From contig OW203762.1 of the NCBI GenBank assembly GCA_934045905.1, forward strand, positions 18,384,345 through 18,448,344: 64,000 bases of DNA. Reading direction: 5' to 3'. The stretch is from Leuctra nigra. Its lineage: Eukaryota > Arthropoda > Insecta > Plecoptera > Leuctridae. This document shows positions 36,021-49,853 of this stretch, one piece after another (position 1 is the stretch's first letter; each line of letters opens with the position of its first letter). Made by a program: the position numbers and the translations under genes. Under the pieces are notes generated by a model that saw only the letters and a program-made list of their open reading frames with translations, was not told where the DNA came from and searched no databases.

Positions 36021-37364
36021 ATAGTTTTTACTTTTTTTTTAGTTATACCTTACGTGTTGATTTTATTTGCAGGGCTTTTTGACTGATTGTGTTTCTTCAT
36101 TATTTAAAAAGTAGGGCAATATTACTCTATGTATATTTCTAAATAAAACTATCCCATTGACTAATATTATAAGTTGATTTGGCTTGTATTTTAATATTAA
36201 GTTTTTTCCACATTTAATTTGATTCTTTGCCAACTTTACATTTTTATTTATTCTCAAGAAAATACACTACCTACTTTATAAATTTACTGGGTACTTTCTT
36301 CCTGCGAAAATATATACCTATAGTGAGGTCCTTTCATTTGCATGTACAGAGAAGAACGATACTCAAGTATCTTTTATTCACTACGTGAAAAACGCGGGTG
36401 AAAAGTAAAAGCCCTGCTTATTCACTGACTGCCCAATTACATAATATTTATTACCCTGTTCACACTGAGAATTCGATCATGATCCAGTTCAATTACAATC
36501 GAAATCAAAATGTAGGCAATATTCAAGTTCACAAACATTTTCGATTGCAATCGAGATTTTGGATCATGATCGAATCCTCAGTGTGAACAGAAGAATCAAT
36601 CATATTCGTGTGTAAACCGAAAGCGTATTTATCTCATTTTCACGAAAATATTGACTTAATTAATCGTTCTTCCCTTATACCACTTTGAAAAAAAAACAGG
36701 CATGTCAAGACAAGTTATTCTCAATGAAATTTGTGTTTGCGTATAATCAACAGTTGAAAATACTCCAAAATCAACTGGGGAGTAGCAAACAAGATATTTT
36801 TTTACCTGGCTTTTCTCTACAATCCAGATAAGTACAACTAGGTAACTAGGTACTAGGTACAACTATACAACTGAATAAGTAGGTATATGATATTAAACTT
36901 TTTAAGAAAAAGTGTGTTCGAATGCAACCAAATGTAAACAAAATATAAATAAAAAATTTGACTTTTCTCAAACATTTGAATCCCGTTCAATATTGTATAT
37001 AAGGCATACCAACCAAAATAATAATTCGTAATTTAAGAAGTTCGTTTATACACTTTTTTGATGACATGGGAATATTCGAAGTCATAAAATATTTATACTA
37101 TCATTATTTATTTGCAATATAATTATCTAAGAGTATATATTTTAAAAAACTCGTCTCCCACCCGATGTACTTCCAATATTTTCATATTGGTGGACCTGAA
37201 TTCATTTTGGCGCCACAATCCAGGCCGGTCAACAGGTGTTTGCATGGGTTTTCGTTCTGTCGTTCTGTCATCTTACAATTATTTTACTTCAATTATAATA
37301 AGTTGCATTCCTATGTGACTTGAATCATTTCTTATCATTGCATAAAAAATAAACATTTTTAAAG
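36021..37364. other. Intergenic with an inverted repeat at 36452-36589
   Basis: AT-rich, no gene seen. The inverted repeat has arms TGTTCACACTGAGAATTCGAT and its complement near 36560-36589 and looks like a short fold-back MITE. The UHRF1 promoter should lie in the last few hundred bases, but no clear TATA or initiator was identified. Confidence 0.5.
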
Positions 37365-40300
37365 ATGTACATTCAAATCAAAACCATGGATGGGAAGCGA
37401 ACCCAGACTTTATCGGTTTCACGCTGCACTCCTGTACCCGAAGTGAAGAAGTTGATTGAAACTAATCTTGCTATTGATCACTCAAAGCAAAAACTTTATT
37501 ACAAGGGCAAGCAGGTAAGCCATACGATCTTCTATTTAGATATTATGTATGACAATTGACAAGTTCAAGCTAAATTACATCAACAGTTTACCTACCTAGG
37601 TAAATTTTGACATTCTTAACCCCACCACTGTTTGATTCTTTGCAAGAAATATCTACACATATTTTAAGACCTGACCGTGACTAGGGAATACGCCAAGTAT
37701 TTTTAGTGATGTTTGTACCTAGTGCTAAGTGTCTGGAACGTTATTTTCAAACGTGGTTTTATGAAAACCTCGTCGCCCTTACGTTTACGTGCACGGAGCG
37801 GGGACATGTACCTTACGATAAACCGTCGACCGCGAAGTAGGTATCTACAATTAGATGGACTTTGTCAGATATTAAATTTTCTGATTGTCCAGTGAGTGGT
37901 TGAGGTCACCACCTAAATACTCAGTGCCAGTCATTATAATGTCACACTTTAAATGAACTCCATAGTATTAAGTATTAAGTATTAAGTATTATTGAGTATA
38001 AAGATTATTAAGAGTATTAAGAGTACCTATTAAGTCGGCGAATTAACAGTTAAAAGCGATCTAGCATTAATATTAACAGTAATAGTTATAGTTATATTTA
38101 TATTTACCCATAAAAAAACACTCCGTGTAAAAATACCAGCCAAGTCTCTTCAACTAAAAAAAAAATAGAAGAAATCTAAAAATTCAGCACTGAAAAGTAG
38201 TGATATCAAAAAAAGGCCAAGTCAAAACTTTTAAAAATTACTTGGCGCATCGTTTTTCTATGGGATTATTGATATATTTTATGTATAGATGAGTATATTT
38301 GATTACCGACCTACTTCTATACTATTTATATGCACGATGCGCCAAGTAATTTTTAAAAGTTTTGACTTGGCCTTTTTTTGATATCACTACTTTTCAGTGC
38401 TGAATTTTTAGATTTCTTCTATTTTTTTTTTAGTTGAAGAGACTTGGCTGGTATTTTTACACGGAGTGTTTTTTATGGGATATCATTCCTTTTTTCAGTT
38501 TATTCTTACAATTTGTAGCATATATTGTGGAACCAAAGACTATAATTCCTTTAAAAAAATACGCCTTTTTGATTTGGTTGCTAAGAAAAGTTGTGCTTGT
38601 TACTATGTATATGCTATAAATAATATGCTATAAAGTATAGCGGAAGTTTCGTTCCAATTGGTCCAGCCGTTCTCGAGTTATGGCATCACTTCCGGTTTTC
38701 AAAATGGCGGCTGACTTCACTGCCACCTAAAATTTGTGTCTTTAAATGCTATGTAACATTATAAGCCTTCTGAATATGTAGTTATTGTTATAAGAGATGA
38801 TTTCATTCAAATTTGGCATTTTTATGACGTCATTTCCGGTTTCGGTAAAAGTACATTTCTATTTTGACTGTTGATATTTCATTGAGAAGACCATCCGAAT
38901 CGTTTGGCGCTAGTTTCGTCCCAATTGGTCCATCAGTTTTTAAGATATGACGTCACTTCCGGTTTCAAAATGGTGGCACAAAAAATTCGTAAGGACAAGG
39001 TATCATCAGACGCCAAAAGTGCATATATGGTAAAAATTTCAGATCGATCGGCTCAGCCGTTTAGGCTGTGGCGCTGTCAACAGTGTTTCCTGATATCATC
39101 AGAATCATCATCTTCAGAATCAGAAAGTGGTGTAATTTTACATATTTCACGGCCCTCTAGCACGAAAATGACGTACCCTATTGTTCCCAAATTCGGTATA
39201 TGGGGTGGGGTGGGCCATAGCTCGAAATTAAGATATTTTGCAACAATGTGAGATTTTCCAATTTTAAGATCCAGTAGGCCGAAAATGCCATGTTGTTGCT
39301 TACAGTAAAAGTGGTTGGTCTGCTCCTCAGTTTATTAGGCATTTACGGTATGTTGAGTGAGTGTGAGTGTACGGTACGACTTGGCTGGGTGGAGCGACCG
39401 CTCCACTAGATTTATATAAGTATTTATTTTTATTAATTTATATAAATTACTTTAACCTATAAGATTGTTTTAGTTGTATTTTAATTTGACTTAGATTCTA
39501 GAAAATATTTAGTATTAAGACCTCTACCACCTGTTCAATGTAACAAATTGTAGAAAAATAAAACATACAACATACATACATATTCTGATTTGATCAACAT
39601 ATTCTGGATCGGGAGGCAGAAATAATTCCAACTTGTAAACTTTCACGATCTGTTCATAGCTGGAAGACGACTACACTCTGTTCGAGTATGGAGTGAAGTT
39701 GAACGACGTCATCCAAGTGGTGGAAATGTCTGCAATGTTGCCGCCTGCTTCTCCGCAGCCTAGCAAGGAAGTGGCCAAGACATCGGAGCCGGAAACCCCG
39801 TCTGTTAACATGAAGGAGTTAACTCAATGCAAATACTACAAGGTTTGTTTTGGAGTTTGGAAACTATGCAAATTATTTGAGATATTATGAAGAATTGTGA
39901 CTAAAGAGGAGGAAGTCTGTTTAATTATAAGCGAGCGTAGCGAGCGTTTCTACGGGACTCTTATGCCACTTTCTCTGTTTGTTTGTTTTTTTGTTTTTTT
40001 GTCCATCGCATATTGGAAGCACCGATTGACCAATCAAACTGAAATTTTGAACATACACTAATATCATTCTAGAATAGGCTGTTATTGTTTTTGAGCAATA
40101 TTCAAATAAAAAAGTTGATTATTTTTATTAGGACCCTTGCCGCGCGGCACCCTGCTGAGTGACCCTCATCGCATCCTGTCCACCCCACCCCTCCACTAAT
40201 GACCATGTTCAGCCCCTAACCATTAAGAAAAAGGTTGTTTTTCTTTCATTCAAATGAGAGAGGGGTCAATAATTTGCAAACTTTTTGAAATAGGTAATAC

Positions 40301-43300
40301 GATTTCGATATTTCTTGAATTTCGGTAAATCTTTGCCAGAATAAATATATTTGTTAAAAATATTACAATTTATTTCAATCTGCATTAGTATATTAGAGGT
40401 ATAGCGCGTATCGGCGCTCGCTTATCAACGCGTTACAATGAGCGTTTTCCTAGTTGGGTACCTACCATCCTACTTTGGTCTCTCCCCAAATTATTGGTGA
40501 CATGTTATAATTGAATACAAATTAATTTTAGCTAGATTTTGGCTCAACAGCGATAATTTAAAATGTTTCAGGTATGATTTATAAAAACTCTACATGGGAG
40601 AAACAAAATAGTAGGTACCTACTAGGTACTTATTCTCTCTGAACTTTACTTAAAATTTATTATCCCAAAGATTAGGAGTAGGCAGACCTTAGGTAGGTAG
40701 GTTGGGACAAGAGGGGCATTACCTAGTTCAGTTTGATATGGGCAAATGTATTTCATGGCATTCTGTTCAAAATACCTAGTTAGTTCATATTGTCCTGATT
40801 TTTAAGAAGACACTGGAAGTCTGTAGCTTTTAACATGTTTTGATGTGTGATGGTGCAGGTTGGTGATATGGTGGACTGCAGGGACCTGGCCTACGGTGGT
40901 TGGTTTGAAGCCGAAGTCCTGAAGATCGAGAATCCAGTTGACAATGAGAATCCCATGATCGACTCCAAGCTGGTGTATTCCGTCAGGTTCACTGCCAGGT
41001 ATGACATGAACTGAGATGCTGTGAAGCACAACGGCTACAACATAATCTCATTCTCCTCCTTTCAGTTGTCCGCAGTTTTGTAGAATTATGTTTTAAAAAT
41101 AAAGCCAACTTTAAACTGATTCGTGTTATGAACTGGATTATTGAAATTAAATGATAAGCCCAAAAAATTATTTTAGTGGGATGGCATGTACCAAATGTTA
41201 TTTGCCCAATTAATTGTGCCTTCATACCGAAGAGATAGATATGTACTATGTAGGTACCTACCTAATGCATTTCTCTTTAGTTACGTACCTACATACTATT
41301 TCTAATCTGGTTTAAGATTTATGTGTTCACTACAAACACAAAGTATTTGTACAATCGACAATAAGCAATCACAAGTGGTATCATGGTGACTGCATTACGC
41401 AGTTTCTCAGACGAATAGTTCAGAAGTATGTTTCATTGAACGTATTGTGTTTCAGCGGTGCAGATGGGGATGCTGTCGCCTGTAGCTGGGATGACATTCG
41501 ACCGATCGCGAGGGAGACGTTGACCTTCAGTGACCTGGCCGTGGGGGACACCATCATGGTGAATTACAACATGGAGAGTCCCAAGCAACAGGGATACTGG
41601 TACGCTACTACGCTTGTCTCATTGCTGGCAGCTCATGAACTGAGGTTTCTTTGTATGTAGTGGCACTGGCAACAGATTGGGCCAGTTTACAGTGTCAAAT
41701 GTTGTTTGAAATATAACTTTTTTAAGGGAGCATTACCTACTATGTATGTATTACTCTAGTCTATAGCCCTAGAAATTTTTTTTGTATTATTTGTTTTAAT
41801 TTTTTGTTTTTTGTATTTCTTATTTATTATTTTGCACACACGCTAATGCGGCATTCCAGTCTCACTCATTTGAGCGAAATCAAACCGATCCAAATTACTT
41901 TTGGTTGAAAAGTAAAAATGAATGATTTGTTTTATTTCAAGTTCAGCTTGACCCATTGTCCTTGGGACCATTTTTTTGGTCCCACCAGCTCGCCAGTTTT
42001 TTTTAACTTTTTTTGCTCAAGAACGTCAAGAGTTGAGTATAAAATTTTTAGTTTATTTGAAATATTTGTCAGATAGTTTATTTTATCAAGAAGGAATACT
42101 TGTACTACTTGTACTACTTGTACACGTCATCCCGATGAGGTGTAGCTTGTGACAGTTTGCGGCAGGTTTTGGCAGGGTAAACAAACAGGAGGGCTATTCT
42201 TAATGTTCTTGTCGTGTCGTCTCTCTTGATACAGCCTCACTGCACCCTGGTGTGCTATCTAGGTATTTAACATGGAAGTGACGCCGTATCGATTTATACG
42301 AGACGACAAGGAAATTTAGAATAACCACCCTGACTTCTTGATTACTCAAAGGCTTTCATTGACAGCTGTTTCCAAGGTCTGTAGAGCAGCTTTATGTTAC
42401 ACAGAGAATTTTGTTCTTGATTTCAATAGGGCAAATGTTATTTTCATTGATACAACTGAGGAAGTTAGTCGGTATATTGTAGGAAGCATGTTGTTCTGGA
42501 TGTGTAGGTACGACATGACTATAACCGCGCTGCCTGGCGGGAAGAAAGGCAACACTGTCGTCGGCTCTCTGATCTTTGGTCGGGAGCGAGCCAAGGTGGA
42601 CAACACGTCGGTCAACCTCAACTACGGAGCTATGCGCATCGAGAAGCCGACACTCTTAGCTGACAGGACAGACGATTTGTACACACAGGACATTCCTAAA
42701 CGTGAGTTCTTTTGTGATTTGTGAATAACTAATAAGACAAGACCTACCTAACATGTCTCCAATTTTGTTTACAATTTACACAAATGAGATTAATACGGCT
42801 GTGTTACGAAATGTTGATTGATTAATCATTGTAATGTTTACCCTTTTATAGGTAGTTAATTCATTAAATCTAGGTAGGTACCAAACAGGTACCAAAAACA
42901 CCAGAAAGCTAGTGTGTATTCTCTCTCTCAAAGATTGACTTTAAAATTTATTGGAAACCATTAAAAAGTAACAACCAACCTTGAGAAAACATGATGGCTA
43001 TCAACAACATAAATGTTTAATTATTTGTAGCCAAAGTAATGCGGAATGATTAGGTATGTATTGTATTGACACTTTTATATTGTGGGGAAATGATTAATGA
43101 TAATATTTTAAGCAGAAACACTAAAATAATCAGATGTGATAGGTACTTTACCTTCATTGCATTCTCCTCGGAGATCTCTAACCCTCATCAGTGCGTTGTG
43201 TTTAGTGTCCGTCCATCCGACCGGGTAGCTCAGTTGGTAGAGCTCTCGCCCGGCAAGTGAGAGAGCCCGGGTTCGAGCCCCGGTTCAGTCAGTTATTTTT

Positions 43301-46300
43301 CACAACGCACATCCCTTCCTATCATCCTGACTCCATGAAAGTTTTCCACATAAACCTACACTACAGTCTGTTTTTTTACTGTATGAACTCTCACCAGATG
43401 GAGCCACAGTCAGTTGTTCTGCTAGGCCGAGAAAGACTTCATTGCTCGCTCACCTTGCAATGTTGTCTTTCTCGGCCTAACAGAACAACTGACTGTGTCT
43501 CGGTCTGTAGAGAGTTCAAGCATAGGAAAAACGAACTGTATCATTATGTTTTTCATTTTATTTTTGAGTGGAAGTGGCACTATCTGTTGGGAGGTCAGGC
43601 AGGTATAACTGGATGAATTGTACAACTTGCTACTTGTTGTACAGGTTCGGTGCAGCCTGAGTGTGACCGGTGCAACGACAACCCGCGCCGCAAGTGCACG
43701 GAATGCAGCTGCAAAGTCTGCGGAGGGAAGGACGATCCTGACAAACAGATCATGTGTGACGAATGTGACGGTTGTTATCACATTGGCTGCCTCGACCCGC
43801 CACTAACTCAGGTATGTTTTACGATATTACTCTACTCATTCTCACATGATATGAATCTCTGAACAGTCTAGCTTAGGAAATAAAAGAATAAAACTACATA
43901 TCATAATTGATTTGAAATAGACGTAGTTTAATACTTAAAACATGGGACACAGCTTTTTTGATGACCAAACAGGAGAGAGGCAAGTAAAGTCATGTGACAG
44001 CTGTCAGCCAATGAGAGAGCTAGGTACTCTTCACTCAGCTCTCTGCTTTTACTTGACAGTGTGTCTGTGTTTTAGTAGTGATAACATACCTACAAACTTG
44101 TTCTTTTATTGGTACCTCTACTTAATAAAGAAGAGCTAGAAGAAACAAATACAAAAATATCACAGTTTAAATTTGTATAGACCTCATGGATGGAAATATT
44201 AATCTGTTAATAAACACTAGGATATTTAAGATGCAGCCTGCAAAATATAAACGCAACAAACTAGGATGTTTGTTCCACAATACGTATCTACTAGGGATGT
44301 CGGCGGGTACCCGGGCGGTTCCGGGTAATCAATTACTCGGGTAATAAATAATAATCGTGGGTACCAAAAAAAAAAAAAAAAAAAAAAAAAATTTACATTT
44401 GTTTACGCACAGTTATTTGCTGCGTCTCAAGCGGAAGCTCAACGACCTTGCTTGCTCTGGGGGGTGAGAGAGGAATGGGGAAGGAGGGGTGAAATCATGT
44501 GTCGAGAGTAGGAAGTGGGAAAAATGCGTCTGTATTTTTTTTTTCAATCACACTGTAGAACAGTGAAAAAGTTGAGTCCTGGGTAGAAAGGTGCACAAAT
44601 TCGTGTTTTCTTATGATTGAATTTGTTAGTTATCAAAGAATGTTATCATGTCCTGTCCTGTTTTCTCAAATTCTTTTCAAGGACAAGCACACAGATGGCC
44701 CTGAGAGAGGGTCATTTTCTCCTCTCACGCATCTAAGTGCCACGTGTTTATTTACCTAAACCCCTACCCCCTTACCTAGCCACCCTCCACCAAAAAAATA
44801 AAAATAAAAATTTGTGTGGGGGGGGGGGGGGGTTCAATTACCCGATTCCGACCCGAGTATTTATGACGGGTACCCGATTCCTGATTTTTGGACCCGCCGA
44901 CATCCCTAGTATCTACAGATACTGTTACAACCCTGCTCAGCGTCGCATTGTGTTTAGATCCCCGCTGAGGACGACTGGTACTGCTCCGAGTGCAAGAACG
45001 ACGCCAGCGAGATCGTGAAGGCGGGAGAGAAGCTGAAAGAGAGCAAGCGACGCAGCAAGATGCCGTCGAGCCAGAGCAAGCCGGGGTCTCGGGACTGGGG
45101 CCACGGCATGGCCACTGTCGGTCGCACAACGCAGTGCACCATCGTCCAGTCCAACCACTTCGGAGAGATACCCGGCATCGACGTCGGAACCACGTGGAAG
45201 TTCCGCATGCAGGTAGTGATCGACTAATTCATTACCTAGTCATTTTATTTTTATAATGTGGAGGGCCCAGTGTAAGATGTCCCAAGTCTATTTTCTGAGA
45301 TATTCGACAGTGAATATTTAATTTAATTTGAAAATGGGAACAAACTCCCAGTTTCCCCTTGTAAAACATTCTACCAAACTTAAATTTTTTTAAATAATGT
45401 AATTCTTCTTATTACCAATGTAGATTTCTTAAAAAAGAGCTCATTGAATACCTATGTGGGAAATTGAGCCTAACTAAAAATGGCAAAAATGTGACATAAT
45501 TCTTGTTTCTTGAACTCTTTGTGAAACTTGACCTACCATTAGTCTAAGTATTTAATTAATAATGATTTTAAGCACATTTAGCGAGAAGATAACTTAAATG
45601 ATAAGATCAAGAAAGCGTCCCTCAGGATTGAAACTCCCTGGGTCCATTTGTAAAGGCTCTACAATAGAGCAATCTATTGTTATTGAGCAATATCAAATCT
45701 AATATTTGTTCTAATATTGAGCAATTGCGTACAATACTTCTGTCTAGTGGTACCACGAGAGAAGGGGAATAGAATCTTATCCAAACAGCTCCATTTAATT
45801 GTGAAAGACTACTTGGAAGCATATTTTCTGAACCACAGAATTCATAACGAACAATTATTTAAGGTTGTTACAAGTTTGTTGTGTTACGTTTTCAAGGAAC
45901 GCTGTTCTGTTTTACTGTGGAGGTTTCACTGCAATATGCGCGTGTGTGTTGTCAGGTGTCTGAGTCGGGAGTGCATCGACCGCCGGTGGGTGGAATCCAC
46001 GGGAGGGAGCGAGACGGAGCGTACAGCATCGTGTTGAGCGGCGGCTACGAGGACGACCTCGACAACGGGGAGGAGTTCTTCTACACGGGCTCGGGAGGCA
46101 GGGATCTCAGCGGCAACAAGCGGACCTCGTGTCAGAGCTGCGATCAGGAGCTCACCAACTTCAACAAGTAGGTTCCAGGGACACCGCAGGCCAATTCGCA
46201 ATGCATGCGGAAACTTAATCAAATACCTCGCTCAAATGCATTAAGGAGAAGTTTAGACTTAAAAATCTTTTTAAGTTTTTGTTCATACATAAAAAAAAAA

Positions 46301-48877
46301 ACAGTATACCTAGTACATTAAATCATGAAAAAAATATCAAATAAATGTGGTGTAATGAAAGGAACAATCTATTGTTTCAACTAAATTGCATTGTTTTAAG
46401 TTTTGTCCAAACCTTGTTTTGAGGAGTAGGCTATGAAGAATCCTCATTTATGTAATTTTCTCAGAGGGATTAGTAGGCCTTTTGGAGAATGGAACTACAC
46501 TAGTGAGAAGTAATTAATTCTGTATGATAAGCTGATTTCATTACCAATCTTTATTTTTAGCTCTTCGTTCATTAAATAGTGCAGTGGGTTGTCCCAAGTT
46601 TGGATGAGTTTGTTTGTCACATTAGAATTTCGTACCAATATCTCGATAGTATATCTTTTCAGTAATTACTGATTATGTATACGATTTCGATTTGTATGAA
46701 CTATATGAAAGAATAGACTTGTCCCGTAAGTTGCAATTGCTCATGTAAGTCCTCTTGCAGAGCGATTGCCGTGAACTGCAAAGCACCGCTGAGTGAGAAA
46801 GGCGCCGACGCCGGAGACAAATGGCGCGCTGGGAAACCCATCCGTGTCGTGCGCAACTACAAGCTGGCGAAACACTCGGAGTACGCGCCGACAGAAGGCA
46901 ACCGCTACGACGGCCTCTACAAGGTGGTCCGCTACTTCCCGGAAACCGGCAAGTCAGGGTTCAGAGTGTGGCGGTACGTCCTGCGCAGAGATGACCCCTC
47001 TCCCGCTCCCTGGACCAAGGCGGGAAAGAAGCGCAGTGCACAACTCGGTCTGGAGATGATTGTAAGTCGTTTGTTTGATTTTCGTTTATTTCTATTGAAC
47101 ATTTGCTCAAATGTATGAGCATAATGTGTCCTACAACATACCATATATATACCATATACCATAACATACCATATACCATATAAACATGAATTACATAATT
47201 AATAATTAATTAACTAGAGCTTATGATACAAGAACCTAAGTTACTACTACTAATAGTAATATTATTTATATAACGTAATAGATATTTACGAATTCAAAGT
47301 ATCAGAGACTAGAATAGGTATTGATATTTATTTTAGTTTTACAACTATATAGTGCAAATTTATTTAGGCATTGGAATTTTTTGTCACTAACTTTCTTGTG
47401 TGATTTGCTCCGCTCAAGAACTGCAGACAATGTCTGCTATAAACTTTAATATCGGTTGCAAAATCATGAACCCATGGTAAAATCTCTAAATTCTCCAGTG
47501 CATCACTTTGGTGTGCAACCGTAAGTACATTTGTAACCAATTCGTATCAATATCAAGCACAGGCAGCTGTCACGCACCTAAGTAGTGAAGTGATCCCAAG
47601 AAGGTTGTTGTTTTCATCAACCGTCTTTTATCTCCCTCCCATTGAATGTTGTACTGAATGCCTCCATTTCTCCCCAGTATCCGGAAGGCTATGCGGAGAG
47701 TCAGGCCGCCAAAGAGATGGAAAAAGCCGTGTCAACGAAGAGCAAGAAAACCTTGACCCCGAAGAAGACGAAGACGCCTGTGGAATCCGTGTCGGAGAAC
47801 CAGAGTCCGAACGCCAAGCGTCGGAAGCTGTCCGCATACCAACTGCCGAGCGAACTGACTGCGATGATGGAGGAAGACGTCAACGTCAAGCTGTGGCAGA
47901 CTTGTCGCCTAACGTTGGCCGAGGGGAAAACCAAGTTCCTCGCGACCGTGACGGACAGCTTCATGTGCATATGTTGCCAGGAGTTGGTGCATCAGCCGGT
48001 CACGACTGACTGCTTACACAACATTTGCACGGTATTTAATTCCTCTCTTTTTAATACTAATAAAATTGGTTGAAACATATTGTGCCCAGGGCCGTATTAA
48101 GACCATCGCAGGCCTGACACTACTTTTATAGTAGGCCCCTGTCCGAAATGTTTTACTTTTTCCAGTGGGCAATTTGTGAAATAATAAGCGGTGATGCATC
48201 AATGATATTGATGGGAAAAGGTTTTGCTGATGAAAACAATTGGGGGACTGGTGCGAGGGCTCCCCACCAACCCACCAGTTACATGCAGGTCCGGGGCGCA
48301 AAGCCCCCGCAAAATTTTGAATTTCCGAGCTGTATCTGGTGCATTTCTAGTTTCTACTTTCTACACAATTTTTACACAATAAGACAAATTTAAAACAATT
48401 GAATTGATGAAATTAATTGAATTGAAAAATAATTTTTAATTGAAGTGGGCTTTTATTTAAGTGTGCTTTTCATAGGCCCAAAAGCTTCATAAACCTTCTA
48501 GGCACTCTGCCTATATGGCCTTCTTATAGATAACACGGCCCTGATTGTGCCCAAGAAATACGTAAACGGAGCAAAATCAAGGGGGACTAAAATGAAAAAC
48601 ATGAAAGGAGGGATATTCGAAGTAAAATCAAACTTGTTTGCAGCAATACGCACATTATTTGATTGATATTTTTCCCACTTATCTCCATACTGTAAGATTA
48701 TCTCACATCTGGCATGGGTTTTTGTTCCAGGACTGCTTGAAGCGATCATTCAAGGCTGAGATGTACGGTTGTCCGAACTGCCGCAATGACTTGGGCAAAG
48801 ATTACAAGTGTGAAGTAAACCCCGTGCTGAACAAGATCTTGCTCGCTCTCTTCCCTGGGTATGAAGTGGGCCGATAA
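37365..48877 (+). CDS. UHRF1: UHRF1, E3 ubiquitin ligase of maintenance DNA methylation
   Basis: Eleven exons join in frame: 37365-37514, 39660-39842, 40859-40998, 41456-41599, 42508-42701, 43645-43811, 44958-45212, 45956-46167, 46761-47061, 47678-48031, 48731-48877; 748 residues (human about 793). Order: ubiquitin-like domain 1-75; tandem Tudor about 112-270 ([34 protein letters not shown]); PHD about 275-345 with full Cys/His set ([17 protein letters not shown]); SRA about 390-565 with base-flipping finger loop SGNKR (Asn465-Arg467) and [20 protein letters not shown] about 678-720 ([19 protein letters not shown]) and the FPGY C terminus. In the nucleus it binds hemimethylated CpG and H3, ubiquitinates H3 and recruits DNMT1. 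All signature residues I could check are present and no break is visible. Introns carry many transposons, but every junction keeps phase. Confidence 0.97.
38104..38478. repeat. Fold-back element, arms about 145 bp
   Basis: Left arm starts ACCCATAAAAAAACACTCCG, right arm ends CGGAGTGTTTTTTATGGG; near-perfect complement to about 38253/38334, 80-base loop. In UHRF1 intron 1. Downstream, 38640-39000 holds two diverged copies of a TTCGT.CCAATTGGTCCA ... TCACTTCCGGTTT unit, likely another old transposon interior. Confidence 0.8.
39930..40453 (+). mobile_element. Helitron/Helentron-like element, copy 5
   Basis: Starts AAGCGAGCGTAGCGAGCG and ends with the GCTCGCTTATCAACGCG hairpin region and CTAG (40450-40453) before T. 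Shorter than copies 3 and 4, with an unrelated C-rich middle. In UHRF1 intron 2, sense to the gene. Confidence 0.7.
43219..43291 (+). repeat. tRNA-like sequence, loop reads GGC (Ala-like); probably SINE-type or tRNA relic
   Basis: Folds as a tRNA (D arm GCTC/GAGC, anticodon stem CTCGC/GTGAG, T arm CCGGG-TTCGAGC-CCCGG), but the acceptor has a C-A mismatch and the loop CCGGCAA has C instead of the invariant U33. A GGC anticodon is not normally used for Ala in eukaryotes. Flanked by GTGCGTTGTG (near 43191) and its complement CACAACGCAC (near 43301). In UHRF1 intron 5. Confidence 0.55.
43362..43540. mobile_element. 179-bp MITE, copy A
   Basis: Ends TACAGT...ACTGTA with inverted GAACTCTC blocks, and a strong inner hairpin (CAGTTGTTCTG-CTAGGCCGAGAAAG arm). 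A near-identical copy lies at 54678-54856. In UHRF1 intron 5. Confidence 0.8.
44292..44908. mobile_element. hAT-like non-autonomous element
   Basis: Inverted termini TAGGGATGTCGGCGGGT / ACCCGCCGACATCCCTA; exact 8-bp duplication GTATCTAC (44284-44291, 44909-44916). Interior has poly(A), poly(G) and TTACTCGGGTAA repeats. In UHRF1 intron 6, ending 42 bases before the exon 7 acceptor. Confidence 0.9.
48087..48543. mobile_element. hAT-like non-autonomous element
   Basis: Inverted termini CAGGGCCGTATTA / AACACGGCCCTG; exact 8-bp duplication ATTGTGCC (48079-48086, 48544-48551). In UHRF1 intron 10, splitting the RING-coding exons further apart. Confidence 0.88.
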
Positions 48878-49123
48878 TCAGCGTTAATCTTCTCGAGAAA
48901 CCTCATCTCATAGCAATCTCAAGCCAGGTGATCATTGTAGATGTCGATGTGACTCTTCAAGTGAAGGAAAATAATGTTTTTATCTAAATACTAGTACATT
49001 GAGATGGCTGTGCCATAAGGATTAGTTATGTATATATTGCACTTCCTTTGCAATCCTTCTTTGTGCATTTATAACACTGAAAGTGGTAATAAGTAATTTT
49101 TATTTTTAAAATTGGATTTCCTT

Positions 49124-49129
49124 AATAAA
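49124..49129 (+). promoter_or_regulatory. Candidate poly(A) signal AATAAA of UHRF1
   Basis: Canonical hexamer about 250 bases after the UHRF1 stop. Confidence 0.55.
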
Positions 49130-49248
49130 ATTTCATTCCCCAATAATTTAGAAAATTTAGACAATAATTTATGCCGCAACATTATTGTTATAGGTAGGTA
49201 GGACCATAAGCCTTCTTGACAGTAACTTCGTTACTGGTTTGCTGCCTG

Positions 49249-49392
49249 CTGACAGCTCGAATTTTCGTAGCTCAAAAATCTGGTACTAGCATTCGTCTTT
49301 CGCATAATGACGTGCAGTGGAAATAACGTCATTATGCGAAAGACGAATGCTAGTAGCCGATTTTTGAACTACGAAATTTTGAGCCGTCGGCA
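49249..49392. repeat. Inverted repeat, about 60-bp arms
   Basis: ACTAGCATTCGTCTTTCGCA and its complement flank a short loop; the outer parts are less well paired. Probably a MITE just after UHRF1. Confidence 0.7.
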
Positions 49393-49853
49393 ATATGCTA
49401 ACTAACCAGGAACAAACTGACTGTCGTGAAGGCTGAGGGTAGGAACTTTGTACAAATATTATCAGGAATACTGGATTTTCTTTGCTTCATTCAAGGAAAA
49501 CTAAATGTAGTAAGAAGGTACTGATTTTGTGCATTGTCATTAACTTAGTTATTTTAACTTAAATTAAAGACCTCATCGTAGGTAGTTTGATTTTGTCTTA
49601 TTGAGGTAAATTTGTATTTTTATATAATCGTGACCATTCATATTGCTAAGTGACATAATTCCATTCCAATCTATTATAGGTAGTAGTTAATTTATGCCAT
49701 TTTAGGCATGAAATGTATTGAATGTACTAGTAGGTAGTAAGTAGTTCACACAAGGACTCGTCCGAAGTTACAATGTTTCATAGTAGTACTAGTACCTTTA
49801 CCAACAAACCAATATAATTTAATAGGTATTTATTTATATGTATGGCTTAAACC

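Noticed and set aside
43219..43291. Functional tRNA-Ala gene
   Set aside because: GGC anticodon, C33 and an acceptor mismatch make it unlikely; listed as tRNA-like repeat.
44737..45256. Several frames overlapping UHRF1 exon 7
   Set aside because: GC-rich shadow frames of the PHD/SRA exon; only one frame has matching splice phase and domain sequence.
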